A DNA stretch of 64,000 nt. Source: Miscanthus floridulus. Taxonomy: Eukaryota; Streptophyta; Magnoliopsida; Poales; Poaceae. The stretch's first letter is position 1, and the number at the start of each line of letters is the position of its first letter. Under the pieces are notes generated by a model. It was not told the origin of the DNA. It did no database searches and was given only the letters and a program-made list of their open reading frames with translations. Below, in pieces: positions 36,666 to 48,347 of the stretch. The DNA is taken from contig NC_089589.1 of NCBI RefSeq assembly GCF_019320115.1, forward strand, positions 23,565,273 to 23,629,272, in the 5' to 3' direction. The position numbers and the translations under genes are program-made.

Positions 36666-37162
36666 TCCTGCAAAATAGAAGATCGTGAAAATATATCAGG
36701 CAATGTATTATCTTTGCCTTTTATATGCTCAAATATTACTTTATATCCGTTTCCAGTAATAATATCTTCAAATAAAACCCATCTCCTAGTTGAACTTTTC
36801 TTACTATTGACTTTATTATAGTATCTGCATATAGCTTCACAGTCTGTCCTAACTGTGAACTCTTTAAATCCTAGATATAATCTAAAAGCATTTATTGCAT
36901 TTATAACAGCTAAAATTTCCCTATCCGTATTGTTTATTGCTTTTAGCTTGTATTTTCCTGAAGCATACCTACATATTTATTCTTCTAACTTTGGAGAGTA
37001 CTTGTGTGGTTTTTTCTTTAATATTACACCCTATCCTAACTTAGATGCATCTGTCTCTATAATGAAATATTTATCATCTAAAGGTAACTCTAGGGGTTTT
37101 AAATCTTTGACTTTTTCTTTAATAGTTCTTACTAACTTTATATCTTCAGAATTAAAATGTTT
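36662..37162 (-). pseudogene. EPRV RNase H domain, broken
   Basis: Continues the polymerase frame of 37163-37798. RNase H landmarks are visible (ETDASKLG, DREILAV, RTDCEA), so the acidic active-site positions remain. The frame has stops at 37031-37033 and 36977-36979. It terminates at 36662-36664, overlapping the next ORF by ATGA. Enzymes of this type remove the RNA template during reverse transcription; this copy cannot encode a full product. Confidence 0.7.
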
Positions 37163-37798
37163 TTATCTATTTTTTCTTAATTTTGCATACAATGGACCAG
37201 CTAACTTAGCTAAATTTTTAATATAATTTTTAGCATAATTGACTATTCCTAAGAATTGCTGCAGGGTTTTCTTATCATTCATGACATCTGGAAATTCTAA
37301 GATTTTCTTTGCAATATGATCTTGTAAATATATTTTTCCCTCTCCTATTTCATGACCTAAAAAGTTTATCTTTTCCTTACATATCTCCATTTTTCTTTTA
37401 GACAATATTAACCCATGCTGTTCTACCTTCCTAAAGAAGGTTTTCAGATGAGCTATATGCTCTTTATAAGATTTTAAGAAAACTAATAAGTCATCAATAT
37501 AAACTAATATGAATTCTTGATTTTCATTAAAAATATTTTGCATTTTTCTTTGAAATAAAGCAGGGGCATTTTTTAATCCTAAGGGCATTACTAGCCATTC
37601 AAAATGACCTTGAGGACATGTGAAAGCAGTCCATTCTATTGATTCTTCTGCCATTTTTACTTGCCAAAACCCAGCTTTTAAATCAAATTTTGAGAAATAT
37701 TTACTACCTTGTATTCTATTTATCCATTCTTCCTTATTTGGGATATTATAAGCATCATCTATAGTATTATCATTTAGTTTTTTATAATTAATAACCAT
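37163..37798 (-). pseudogene. EPRV reverse transcriptase core, broken frame
   Basis: 211 codons with reverse-transcriptase motifs: FSKFDLKAGFWQVKM, then WLVMPLGLKNAPALFQRKM, the catalytic YIDD (residues 100-103) and FLGHEIG, then the connection region LQQFLGIVNYAKNYI. It belongs to the caulimovirid RT family. It lies in the same frame as its neighbours but is closed off by in-frame stops at both ends (37163-37165 and near 37865), so it is a relic. Confidence 0.85.
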
Positions 37799-37864
37799 TC
37801 TTGACTTTTCTCTGGCTATTTCAGCATGATTTCTAACTATAAATGAAGCTGATCTATGAGGACT

Positions 37865-38434
37865 TCAACTGTCTCTTATAGCTCCTAATTTTAGTAATTC
37901 TTCAATATGCATCTTAAATTCTTCTATATCTTTAGATGTTGCTTCTATGGGACTTGTCTTAATTATATAGTCAGGATTTATTATGTTAATTTTACATAAT
38001 ATACCATTCTTGTCCCAATGCTTCATTGGTATTTCTCCTATTATCTGAATATCTTCTAATCTTGTTACAATTTTATCTATATCTTTTTTAGATTTTATAT
38101 CTCTATACCAATTTGGTGCTAATGATTGCAAACTGATACATTTTATGCATGAATTTGCTATATGAAATTCTTCTATACTTTCACCTAGCTCTTCATCTAT
38201 ATAATTGTCAGTGACCTTTTCATGAGATCCTTGGAGTTCTAAATTAGTCTTTCCTGAAGTAGAATTTATAGTCTTTCGTACTTTTGTTATATATGGAACA
38301 TTGTCTTGGTAAGGAATAAATGTTATTCCTTGCTCATGTATGATAGTTGTTTGTAAAGAGAACTGTAGAAATCTTAATCCTAATATCATATCATCATGTA
38401 TCATAGATAGATCTCTTATTGTAATTTCATCCAT
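37865..38434 (-). pseudogene. EPRV protease-RT linker and RT N-terminus
   Basis: 189 codons in the polymerase frame, containing the stretch before the RT fingers (MKHWDKNGILCKINI, then HIEELLKLGAIRDS). It ends in a stop at 37865-37867 just before the conserved SPHRSA-like finger sequence. Not a stand-alone gene. Confidence 0.6.
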
Positions 38435-38494
38435 TATGTATTTTGTGTTATTTATTTGTACTTCAACATCATAAGCTAGTTGATTATGAACATT

Positions 38495-39112
38495 TTATCC
38501 CAGACATATCAGTAGAATTTCTGCTTTATCTTGATCTATTGTATGAACTATTTCTAGACACTTTACAAAATATTTATCATGTATAATATTTTTTGTACAA
38601 CCGGTGTCTACTAATGCTAATATTTTATAGAAGATATTAGGCGTTAATTTTACTTTTACAGGTACTCTTATTCCTATAATCTCTTTAAATGGTAATTTAA
38701 CTATGTATTTGCTACCAAAGTTTATTATAGCTTCTTTTAATTGTATCGCTTTATCATTTTTTCTATTTACCATTGCTTGATCCTTTAACTCAGTAAGACC
38801 TCTATGATTATCTTCTATCTTATTAGCTTCATTGAGTTCTATTTTACCCTTTAGCTCTTCTAATTCTGCTTCTAAGCTATTTATTCTATTTTCTAAATTT
38901 CTGACGCTACTTGCTAATAATTTATCATCTGATTCTAATTCTACTTCTTGTCTCCATTTTTGGTTATTGGTTCTTAGACATGAAGCACATGCTTGCTTTA
39001 AATATTTAATACATGTAAGTCTATTTTCTTGACTGGGGTAAAATATACAAAAAGCACATTTTATATCACCTCTTCCTTTTATCCAATCATGTTCACAGTC
39101 TTCTTGATTCAT
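38495..39112 (-). pseudogene. EPRV Cys-rich motif and aspartic protease
   Basis: 205 codons. The N-terminus has the second coat-protein cysteine cluster (first Cys at 6, pairs at 19/22 and 42/45), with Tyr where copy A has one of the cysteines. A coiled-coil stretch follows, then a retroviral-type protease signature LVDTGCTKN (catalytic Asp about residue 169). It is in frame with the segments either side. It ends at 38495-38497 in a stop. The protease would mature the viral polyprotein. Confidence 0.7.
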
Positions 39113-39115
39113 TAA

Positions 39116-39601
39116 TTATATTTTTGTTTCTTTTGAATTATTAATATCTTCAGATATTATATCTAACCCTTCCATAGCATTATCAAGATTGAGTAACTCT
39201 TCATCATCTAAAGAGTCTATAAAATCTTGGTAACTCTGAGCATTATTTTCTTCTTCTTCATAACTTTCTAATAAAAACTTATTATTAATCTCCCATTGCT
39301 CATCTTCACTGATAATATATTCAATATTATTTGTCTGCACAACTTCTTTAACTTTGTGAGTCACTTCGTCTTTAGTTTTTAACTCATCTTCCTGTTTCTT
39401 TATCACAACAGGTTTTGTAAAATATTTATTCTTTAGTTCTCTCTCTTTCTTGATATTATCAAGTCTACATATTTCTCGTCTAAAGAATAATTCTTTTTCT
39501 CTTATGGCAGACCATTTACATATCATAGAAGTTTTATATTCATCATGAATTTTACTTAACTTTTGCTCATAATATTGAATCTGACTGTCTAAATTGTCCA
39601 T
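39116..39601 (-). pseudogene. EPRV coat-protein N-terminal remnant
   Basis: 161 codons matching the region at about 62661-63040 of copy B (KLSKIHDEYKTSMICKW and FRREICRLDNIKK). It then jumps to sequence just before the second cysteine motif. The capsid core and the first zinc finger are therefore missing by internal deletion. A stop at 39116-39118 separates it from the next segment in the same frame. Confidence 0.7.
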
Positions 39602-39651
39602 TATAAGTAAAGTATATGACTGAGACGACTTGTTTGAACTTGGTAAAATAA
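39602..39651. other. Head-to-head EPRV inversion junction
   Basis: EPRV coding sequence reads leftward from 39601, while EPRV leader and PBS sequence reads rightward from about 39652 (CTCGTCAGAAGGTACC). The 50 bases between are unassigned and may be viral sequence just upstream of the coat-protein remnant or filler DNA. Confidence 0.7.
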
Positions 39652-39842
39652 TTAAATCGCCACTCGTCAGAAGGTACCCCCGATCTATTTGGTATCGGAG
39701 CCTGGTTATTATATTTTGAATTTAAGGGATTTACTATAATCTGTTAAAGATTGAAAAGTTACATTACTTAAATTTGGAAGTGAATACAGGAAAGACAGTC
39801 ACTACTAAAGAGAATATAAATATAAGGTGCAGACTAAATAGC
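39652..39842 (+). mobile_element. EPRV copy A: leader end, PBS and ORF1 start
   Basis: Matches 61162-61341 of copy B almost base for base. It contains the end of the leader, the primer-binding site and the beginning of the ATG-less ORF1. It is cut at 39842 by the LARD insertion and continues at 57215/57220 after the ATAGC target duplication (39838-39842 and 57215-57219). Confidence 0.85.
39690..39701 (+). promoter_or_regulatory. EPRV primer-binding site, copy A
   Basis: TGGTATCGGAGC is one mismatch from the caulimovirid initiator tRNA-Met primer-binding consensus TGGTATCAGAGC. It marks the minus-strand start and numbering origin of the viral genome. Confidence 0.75.
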
Positions 39843-42800
39843 TGTAACACCCTAAAATTTGAATTTTTGAAAATAGAGTTAAAATAATTTATTTTTGAAT
39901 TTTTGAGCACATGAAAACATAGGAAAATAAAATTTTCATTAATTTAAAATTTATCATAAGGTAGAAACGTGTTTGTTGCATTCATGCCGGTCGCACCTCG
40001 TGTTTCTAGGTACAAAATGTGTGTTTTTTATACGTTTAGGAGACGAATATCTATCTCTAGGAATTTTTCAGCTTCTTCCTGGAATTTAATTCCTACTTCC
40101 TCCACCTTAATCTTTATGTTCCAAATTCCCAGCAATCTTATCATGGGCTCCAAATACTTTATTTGGGTTCATCATGTTCCAAAGTGTCTCTGAGAATTTT
40201 CCCCAAATTATCGGAGGTCTCGGAGTATTTTTCGTGGCTTAAATATCAATTCTGGACTTTTCTAGAATTGTTTTATCCACAGAATTAATTAATTCCGAAA
40301 ATAATAAATTTCTCATTTTTCCCAACGCTCAAAGCCCATGTGCAATAATCCTAATAAATCCTAAAGGCCCAGGCATTTATTTACTAATGTGCTTTAATGT
40401 TTATTTAGGCCCATTAGTGCAGGCGGATGGTGCAACGTCAATTAGTACCATATCGCTAGTTGACGTGGAGGTGGGGAGTTTTTCTTCCTATATATATCAA
40501 CCAACCCCCTTGGGTAAAGCACACCAAAACTACCGTAAAGGGAGCCCCTAGTTTGGGAAATCCCTCGTGTAGTAAATTATATTTTTCTCCTCTTTTCCTC
40601 GCCGTCGCTGTTGCTGTCTTTTTCTCCAAGTCCGGCCGTCACCGTCGATCCACTGCTTCCTCGATCCACCGCTTCTCTGCTCTCGGTGAGGAACTCTGCG
40701 TCTTCCACATTTTGTTTCTTAATTCAACTTCGACGTTACCTCTGCGCCGATCTTATAGTTAGACTGAAACTCCAGTGTGTCTGTGACAGACGGCCATGGC
40801 TGCAGCCGACCTACTGCTTCCCTATCTTGGAAACTAGATCTACGTTGTCCTTTGTCTTCCTACTGCAACATATGCAAACCTTCAAGCAAACAGCACCGTG
40901 CATGTATGTCAATAATGCAAGCTAGCAAGCGCCAAGGATGACGAGTATGTAAGCTTAGCAACGTAATCTTCTATCTGGAAGCGAAGGTTCCCCATGTAAG
41001 CATGTATATCCTTTATATTTTGGTTAAGCTCTTGATGCCGTGCACGTGCCCTGCTCTAGTTAGCTGTTCCAATTAGCTTGATGACATCACATGACATCAC
41101 GTATATGTTTTATGGCCGTTTTCTTATAGAAAAACAAATCCAACAATACTATAGAAATACACCACTTACAATCAACAATGGATCTCCACCGTTTCTTCGT
41201 TCTAACTCCGATTTGATCCGTTCAACTTGCGCTAGGTTCATAATTTCATAACCTACATGTTCATACTACTGTTCGATGTGTTTTCAACTTTTAAAATTTG
41301 TGATTAGATTTAATCTATTATTTTGTCAAAGGAAATCTTGTTTATTTCATATCTTCTGCGTTTTAGATCCGTTTTGACCCATTCAAGTTGCGTTAGATTC
41401 ATAGCGACGGGGTCTACGTGTTAGTAACAGTGGTTATCATATTACTATTTCTAAAATTTCATGGTTTAAATCATATCTTGATTAATAATTATGCAACTGG
41501 GTTTTGTAAATAAGATATGATTTATTTCACTTTAGTTTTATAAATCAAATCTAAGTTTGACTTAAATTATAATCTCTATCAAATATCTTATATATGTTTT
41601 TATATATTTAAAACACATGAAGCTAATAGTTTTATATTTTCTCCAATGAACAAATCTTTCGGTAGATGTATCTTTTTCACTGTAGCTTCGATTAGCGTGT
41701 TTTTCGCATCTGTGTATTCGTAGCGAGACGTAGATTCTTTTTACAAACTTTTCATCTTGATTTTATGTTTGGTGTACTGTTCTAATTTAGATCTATTGTT
41801 GCTTCGTGTATGATTGTATGGATGTTTGTGTGGTGCTTTATGATTACGTCAAGTCGGTGAGATATACGTGGTGATCAAGAAGAAAAAGAAGAAGAACGTT
41901 GAAGATTAAAGCTTACTGAAGGATCGGTGTTTAAGGCAAGTATAGCATGGGACCATCCTTGTTGCCTATTCACTGTTAATCATTTAATTCATACTGCATG
42001 TGTCTACCTTGACTACCACTAAGGATATCCTAGTCTTTTGTACTTGTACCTTGACTCCTATGGGGTACTGCATTGGGTAGTATGATGCTAGTGCTCAACT
42101 ACAACCATGATCTTGTAACTTGACTAATGGAATATGCAATAAACATTAAAAGATGTTTTTAGCAACATAGAACAAGGGGGCTAGAGCATTGGGCTATTTT
42201 ATGGTGCTCTAGATTCCTCTCCCTAAGGACTTATCTGTAAGTGATTATCCGGGACTTACAGTACAGCTGTGAGGGCTACTTGACTCTGGCTTTAGCTCAG
42301 TATGAGGACCTTTTCTAGCTTGTTAGTGGTTACCTTTATTGGCGTAAGAATGGCTTGCCGAATCGAGTATAGCGCGGCCTCTGTCCCCATGTGTATAGGC
42401 TGCGTGTCAATGTGCCATCGAGAAGGAGGGCTCTACATATGTTTGTCGAGTGAATCTAATGGCCCTAACTTGTTAGACGAACCTTTGAAAGGCTTCATAG
42501 TGAACCCTGTGGACCTTCCTTGGTAGTGGGTCAAGAGGCTGATCACCTTGGGCGAAAGGGTAAATCATGACTCACAGTGAAAGTGTACAACCTCTGCAGA
42601 GTGTAAAACTTGTATATCGGCCGTGCTCACGGTCACCAGCGGCCTTGGAACATTTACGGAATAGATGATGAACACTAATGATATGGATGATGAAGATGCT
42701 CACTAATGGTTAATTGTTTATGCTATTCATTATTCGTGTTTACCTGATCATGTGTTTATATGAGCTTGAGGTGAACTTGTTGCTACTCAATTGCTAAAAT

Positions 42801-43195
42801 CATGACTTATTAAAAGCTAATCGCAGTTAAACCAGTGTCAGCCTTTTGAGCCTCATGAACCCCATGTTATATTTGTTGAGTACAACATGTACTTACGCTT
42901 GATTTATTTTCAAATATTTGGATGAAAATCCCGGATGGGTACCAGATTGTTAGAGTTTGGAGGAATTAGGCTTGTGATCAACTAGTCAGTTGTCCCTGTG
43001 GATTTGAAGTCTTCGCCTGAAGATCGGAGTTGTCTTTACGCTGTCTATACTCTGAGGTTATATTCTTTATACTAATACGCTATGTATTTAAGCGTTGTCT
43101 TGATATTACCCTTATTTGTAGCTATATGTGAGATTTGACTTCCTGGGCTCACATATGGTGTGTATCTGGTTTTGTTCTTAAAACCGGGTGCTACA
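39843..43195 (+). repeat. 5' LTR of second LARD
   Basis: 3353 bp, closely matching 53863-57214 and, inverted, the LTRs of the first array. It starts TGTAACACCC and ends GGGTGCTACA. A TATA-like box is at 40489-40498. The ORFs at 40460-40925 and 42302-42526 repeat in the 3' LTR and have no recognised product. Confidence 0.88.
40489..40498 (+). promoter_or_regulatory. TATA-like box in LARD 5' LTR
   Basis: TATATATATC in the same LTR context as the minus-strand boxes of the first LARD (CAACCAACCCC follows in each). Probable LTR promoter. Confidence 0.45.
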
Positions 43196-44770
43196 AGTGG
43201 TATCAGAGCAATGCTGACTGTAGGACGCAAGCCTAGTAGAAACTGGTCGTTTTAAGGTTTATAAGTTGCTACAAAAACCCTTGCTCTATGAACCTTGATA
43301 TTTTCTTCTCTACTATATCTCTACCCTTGCTATTCATCTCTACTTTGGTGCTTATTTTAAAGTCCTTGTTCTCATCTCCACTCCTTGATTTGATATGCTT
43401 TTAGAACTGTTCCTCATCCCCTTCTTGCGTAATATGAAGATATGTCTTAGGATTGTTACCCCTAATTCGACAAGGACGATAGTATCGCAAGTTAAGTCAA
43501 TGATTGAGTTGTGCACCATTATTGCTTGTTGAACTATCATTATGCTTATGCTTGTTTTGGATTTTTGTAATGATTGCAATGATCTTGTTGGGTGTCCCCA
43601 CAGAATCATTTAGTTTATAGGGCTAAGGCATAAGGATGAGTGAAATAAAGAGTCAGGTTATGGTATTCTTCTGTTTCCTCTATCCTGTCTTTTCGGAGCA
43701 GTCTGCACTCTTCGGTTTATATCTCTGATTTCGAATGATCCAAAAAATCATGAGAAAATTCTGGACAATAGTAGACTTCAATATCTTTCTCTGAGCGTAA
43801 GAATCACCCTAATAGCTATTTTGGTTATTGAGATACAAAAATCACAAGCCGATGCATCTGTGCTGTTTGGAACCCAGAACAGTTTCTGTTGTACACTATT
43901 TTCGATCACCTAAACTGCAGAATTTGGAAAAGTGTTCTATAAGGAAATTGTGGAGAATTTTATAAGCTTTCCAACGGTATAAGCTACAATATCATTGGAT
44001 TAACAGAATGAGAGTTACAGCCATTTTACACCGCTGCTGTTTTTCTGCTCGCGAGGAATTCCAGGTTTCTTGTTCTTACCCATACACAGGAGTATCATTG
44101 GGATGACAGAACGTCTTGATATTAGTTAACTCATCTAGAAGGAGGTGCAAGCTATACTTTGGTGTCCCCTACTTTATCTTTTCTTAAGGGGGGTAGCCAA
44201 CTTGAGAAATTTGCAAGATGAAGTGTCCTACATTCTAGATTGCGCAGCAGAAGCGTGGTGGTACTCAAAGATGTCAGAGAAACTCAGTTTCAATGAGGTT
44301 TAGTTAGAGTTTCAAGGAAGGTTTATCCGAGATCATCAAGATTTTAATAGAGCTACTCGAGAAGCTTCCAAGTTGTTTCAGATAAAGAAACCTCAGGCAA
44401 ATGTTTGAAGGAATCCAAGAAGAGGTTGGAGTAAAACCTAAGAATTAGCCTTGCCAGATCTGGACAAGAGTTTCATATCTACAATGATGCACCTTGTCAA
44501 GATGTGGGATGTGTCTTTATACGAGAAGAAAAGTAGTGGCTGGTTCATTTGGTCAACTAAGGAAGCATGAGTTGAACTAACCGACATGTTATTTGGAGTT
44601 ATCCATTGTGGAGCGTGGAAGTACTGTCTTTTTGGAAGTAAAAGTGACATATAGGAGGATCACAAAAATCTACAGGACATCTTCACTAAGTGGGACTTGA
44701 GCTTGTGATATCCTCGTTGGAATGAAATTGATTATGACTTGGAAAAGTGTTATCACCTAGATAAGCAAAG
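43196..44770 (+). other. LARD internal region, left part (non-coding relic)
   Basis: Begins two bases before the PBS and resembles, inverted, the internal regions of the first array. Around 44200-44660 are broken gag/pol traces: AEAWWYSKMSEK-type gag words, then HIYNDAPCQDVGCV and QLRKHELN of a Ty3 RNase H in different frames. It ends at the CAAAG (44766-44770) where the nested element inserted. Confidence 0.7.
43198..43210 (+). promoter_or_regulatory. Primer-binding site (initiator tRNA-Met)
   Basis: TGGTATCAGAGCA, two bases after the 5' LTR. It is a perfect plant initiator tRNA-Met complement, unlike the one-base variant in the first array. Confidence 0.85.
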
Positions 44771-47737
44771 TGTCACACCCAATTTTAAGGATAAAATTGA
44801 ATGCACTAAACTCGTGTGTGCCCAGGAATCAATCACACACACAAGCTGACAAATTACAATAGTATCATCACAGTGTCTCATACATCAGAGTTATAATAGA
44901 ACTTAGTCTCATACATCACAGCGGAATAATAAAAATAGAATGAACTCTCGTGGCCGTCATCACAGGGAAGGTCAACTGGTTGACCACAAGCCTAATAATC
45001 CTCCAGGAAATCCTCATACCCGTTGTCATCTGTTACCCATCCGGGATTTTTATCCAAGTAAAGAAAATAAACAAGTGTAAGTATATTCCGTACTTAGCAA
45101 GCTAACATGGGGTTATGAAGCTCAAAAAGGATAGACTCTGGTTTACTGCGGTTAGCATTTTTAATAGGTCAAACTTTTATTCTCAAGTATTATCAAGTTA
45201 TGCTTAAGCTCCCATTTAAACCCATAAGAACATATAACAAGGTCAGGTTTACCATATTACATCATAGAACAACTTAATTGATCATCATCAAGTATCCAGT
45301 TATTCTGTGAGTTTTCCGGGCCGCTCGTAACCGTGAGCATGGCTGTTATAACAGTTTGTTACCCTCTGCAGAGGTGGTGCACATTCACCGCGAGTCATGA
45401 TCCCCATATGCCCGGGTTAATTACTCCCATGTCACTACCAAGGTGAACGGGCAGGGTACACTATGAAGCCATTTCATAGGTTTCCCTAACAAGTTAGGGC
45501 CGCTAGGTTTCCTTGGCAGGCAGATGTAGGAACCCCCCTTTCCTATGGCACAAATCCATCGTGGCTATACTCATAGGAACAGAGGCAGCCCTATACCCAA
45601 AGTGGCAAGCCCCATTTGTGCCAAAAAGGTAACCTCTAACTAGTTAGGAAAGATCCTATTACTGAGCTAAAGTCAGAGCCATATGACTCTCCCGGTTGCA
45701 CTGTCAGTCCCAGCTTTTGCCGACAGATAAGTCCTTATGGAGGGCCGGGAGCAACATGAACAAAGGTCATTTGCACTTTCGCCCTATGGAACAGTTATTA
45801 TAATTTAGGTTACTCTCTTTGTTCCATAGTATCATTCATCAATATGTATATCAAGTTCAGTTAGAGCACTAGCAATCTACCCATATGCATTTAACCCATA
45901 GGAGACAAGAAACAGGATAACAATCACTAGGATGTCCTTACGGGTATCAAATTTAGACACATGCAAATGAGTAATTGCTTAAAGTGAAATAGGACATCAA
46001 GGAAGGCCCATGTTATACTTGCCTTGGTTCACAAACTCGTGCTGGTCCTGCTGGTCGTCGAAGAGTTCTTGGTCTCCAACGTTTTCCTCACCGTCTGAAC
46101 GCGACCAACACGGCAACATACAACATTCCAAAAGCATTCATGCAAAGCAAACATTCCTATCATTAGAATAGTACACCAATAGTATTGAAATCAAGATAAA
46201 ATGTTTGTAAAACTAATCTACGTTTCGCTACGATCACGTCAACGCGAAGTTCACGAAAAACGGAGCTAAAATGCGAAAGTTATGATTAAAACGGGTTTTC
46301 CTAAAGCCCTATATTTAATTAATTCTAATCATGAAATTAAAAAGTTTCAAACTTGACTATCAGTAGCGCCATCATGTAGCTTATGAAATTACAAAACTAA
46401 CGCGATTGGAATGGATCAATTCGGAGTTAAAACGACAATTCTATAAGCGAAACAGTTCGAATGGCATTTCTGTAAATACTGAAAGCGTACTTTTGACTTA
46501 AACAGTGAAGTTTACGTTTTCTAAACGGGATTGCGCATTCGGGGAAATACGCTAAGGACGGCGGGTTAGGACTTAGAAAAGTCCAGGGGCTCTTTAGCAA
46601 ATTTACCCCCGAAGGGGTAACTTCTATTTCAGGCCGTTGATCACGCAAGGGACGGCTAGGATCGGCCTGGGGGGTTTCGGCCGGCCGGAACAGGGTCGCC
46701 GGCGAGGCTAGCCATGGCCGGCGGCAAAGAACACGCCGGCGAGCTCGGATAGGGGGGCTAGGGTCCGCCAAACAGGGAACCGAGGGCACCCGAGAGCTCG
46801 GAGGAAGAAGGGGGTCGCGCACGGGTCGAGAAGACGGCCGGAGGGGAAAGCCGGGGCGCGGGCGCCATGGCCGGCGGCATGGAGCTCGCGGACGCTTGCG
46901 GAAAGGGCGCTAAAAGCCACGAAACGCGAAATGAAACGCATGGGGAGAGAGAGGGGACCACGGTGAGCTCACCACGGGCGAAAATCGGAGGCGGAGACGG
47001 CTCGGAGACGACGGCGACGCGGACGGCGAGGACGGTGGTCGGTGGGGCTCCTCCGTGCGGCAGTTGCGGCCGGGACGAGGCGAAAATGGAGCGGGGGCAG
47101 CAGGGGGCGTGCGAGGGGGGGCTCGGCTGCCTTTTTGTAGCGGCCGGGGAGCGGGGGGGGCGCCCACGATGCGCGAGTGGAGCGCGGGCGGTTGCTGCAT
47201 GACCGCCGCTGCGGTTGCGGGACGCGCGGGAGGATGGGGGCGGCTTCGACAGGTGGGGCCCGGGCGTCAGCGGCTGGGCGCGGTAGTTGCCTGGTGCGGG
47301 CGACGCCGAGGCGCGCGGCTGCTGGGCTGGGCGCGGCAGTTGCTGGGCCGCGCGTAGCTGGGCCGGCGCGGAGCACGCGGCTGGGCTGGCGGCAGGCGCT
47401 GGGCCGCGGGAGGGAGCTGGGCCAGCGGAAAGAAGAAAAGCCAGCGGGCCGAATCTGAGGAAGGGAGGAAATGGAAGGAAATTTTCCTTTTTCTTTTTAT
47501 AAATAAAATTTTCAAACTCATTTTCAAAAGGTTTTTAAAATCTTTTAGCATTTGAACAAAACCACCCGTCACAGAAATAAATACGCAATAGCATGAATGC
47601 ATCAACATGTTTCTATTCTTGCATTTTCTTTTAATTTCATAAAAGAAATATTACTTCCTAATTTGAATTGCACATCTAATTGCATATTTAAATCAAATTT
47701 ACTATTTTAAAAAGAATTCAAATTTTTGGGTGTTACA
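44771..47737 (-). repeat. 3' LTR of nested Ty3 element
   Basis: Complete 2967-bp LTR, minus strand. It contains a strongly GC-rich block (about 46600-47460) that gives many overlapping ORFs on both strands; these are composition artefacts. Part of the LTR (about 45300-45730) is recognisably similar to LARD LTR sequence. Confidence 0.88.
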
Positions 47738-47786
47738 ATTCTACCCCCCTTAAGATGAATCTCGTCCTCGAGATTCGGGTGATTGC

Positions 47787-48347
47787 TTACTCAAACAGTT
47801 GGGGATAAGTCTTTCTCAGATCCTCTTCTCTTTCCCAAGTAGCCTCATCCTCTGTATAACGATTCCACTGTACCTTGCACATCTTTACTGTTCGGCTTCT
47901 CGTAACTCTTTCGGCAGTTTCCAAGATCTTTATCGGATACTCTTCATAAGTAAGATCTTCCTTGACAACAAGTTCTTCCAAAGGAATTTGTTCTTCTGGT
48001 ACCCTCAGACACTTTTTCAACTGGGAAACATGGAACACGTCGTGCACACCGGACAAGCTCTCAGGCAATTCCAACTGATAAGCTACTTCTCCACGTCTCT
48101 CTAGGATCTTAAAAGGTCCTATATACCTTGGGGCTAACTTTCCCTTCATATTGAATCTTCTCACACTTCTCATTGGTGACACTTTCAGGTACACATAATC
48201 ACCAATCTCGAAAGTTAGCTCTCTTCTGCGGGTATCAGCGTAACTCTTCTGTCGAGACTGAGCCACTCTCAAATTGTCTCTAATCATTCTCACTTGTTCT
48301 TCCGCGTCTCTAAGGACATCGGGTCCAAACACTTGAGTTTCACCAGT
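47787..48347 (-). pseudogene. Ty3 integrase C-terminus with chromodomain-like tail
   Basis: 181-codon open segment. It holds the GPF/Y-type region (KLAPRYIGPFKILERRGEVAY) and the HDVFHVSQLKKCL block. A C-terminal chromodomain-like stretch follows (VQWNRYTEDEATWEREEDL). Such tails steer integration to heterochromatin. It is in the same frame as the upstream pol segment, from which it is cut off by a stop at 48348-48350. The purine tract and LTR follow at once. Confidence 0.85.
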
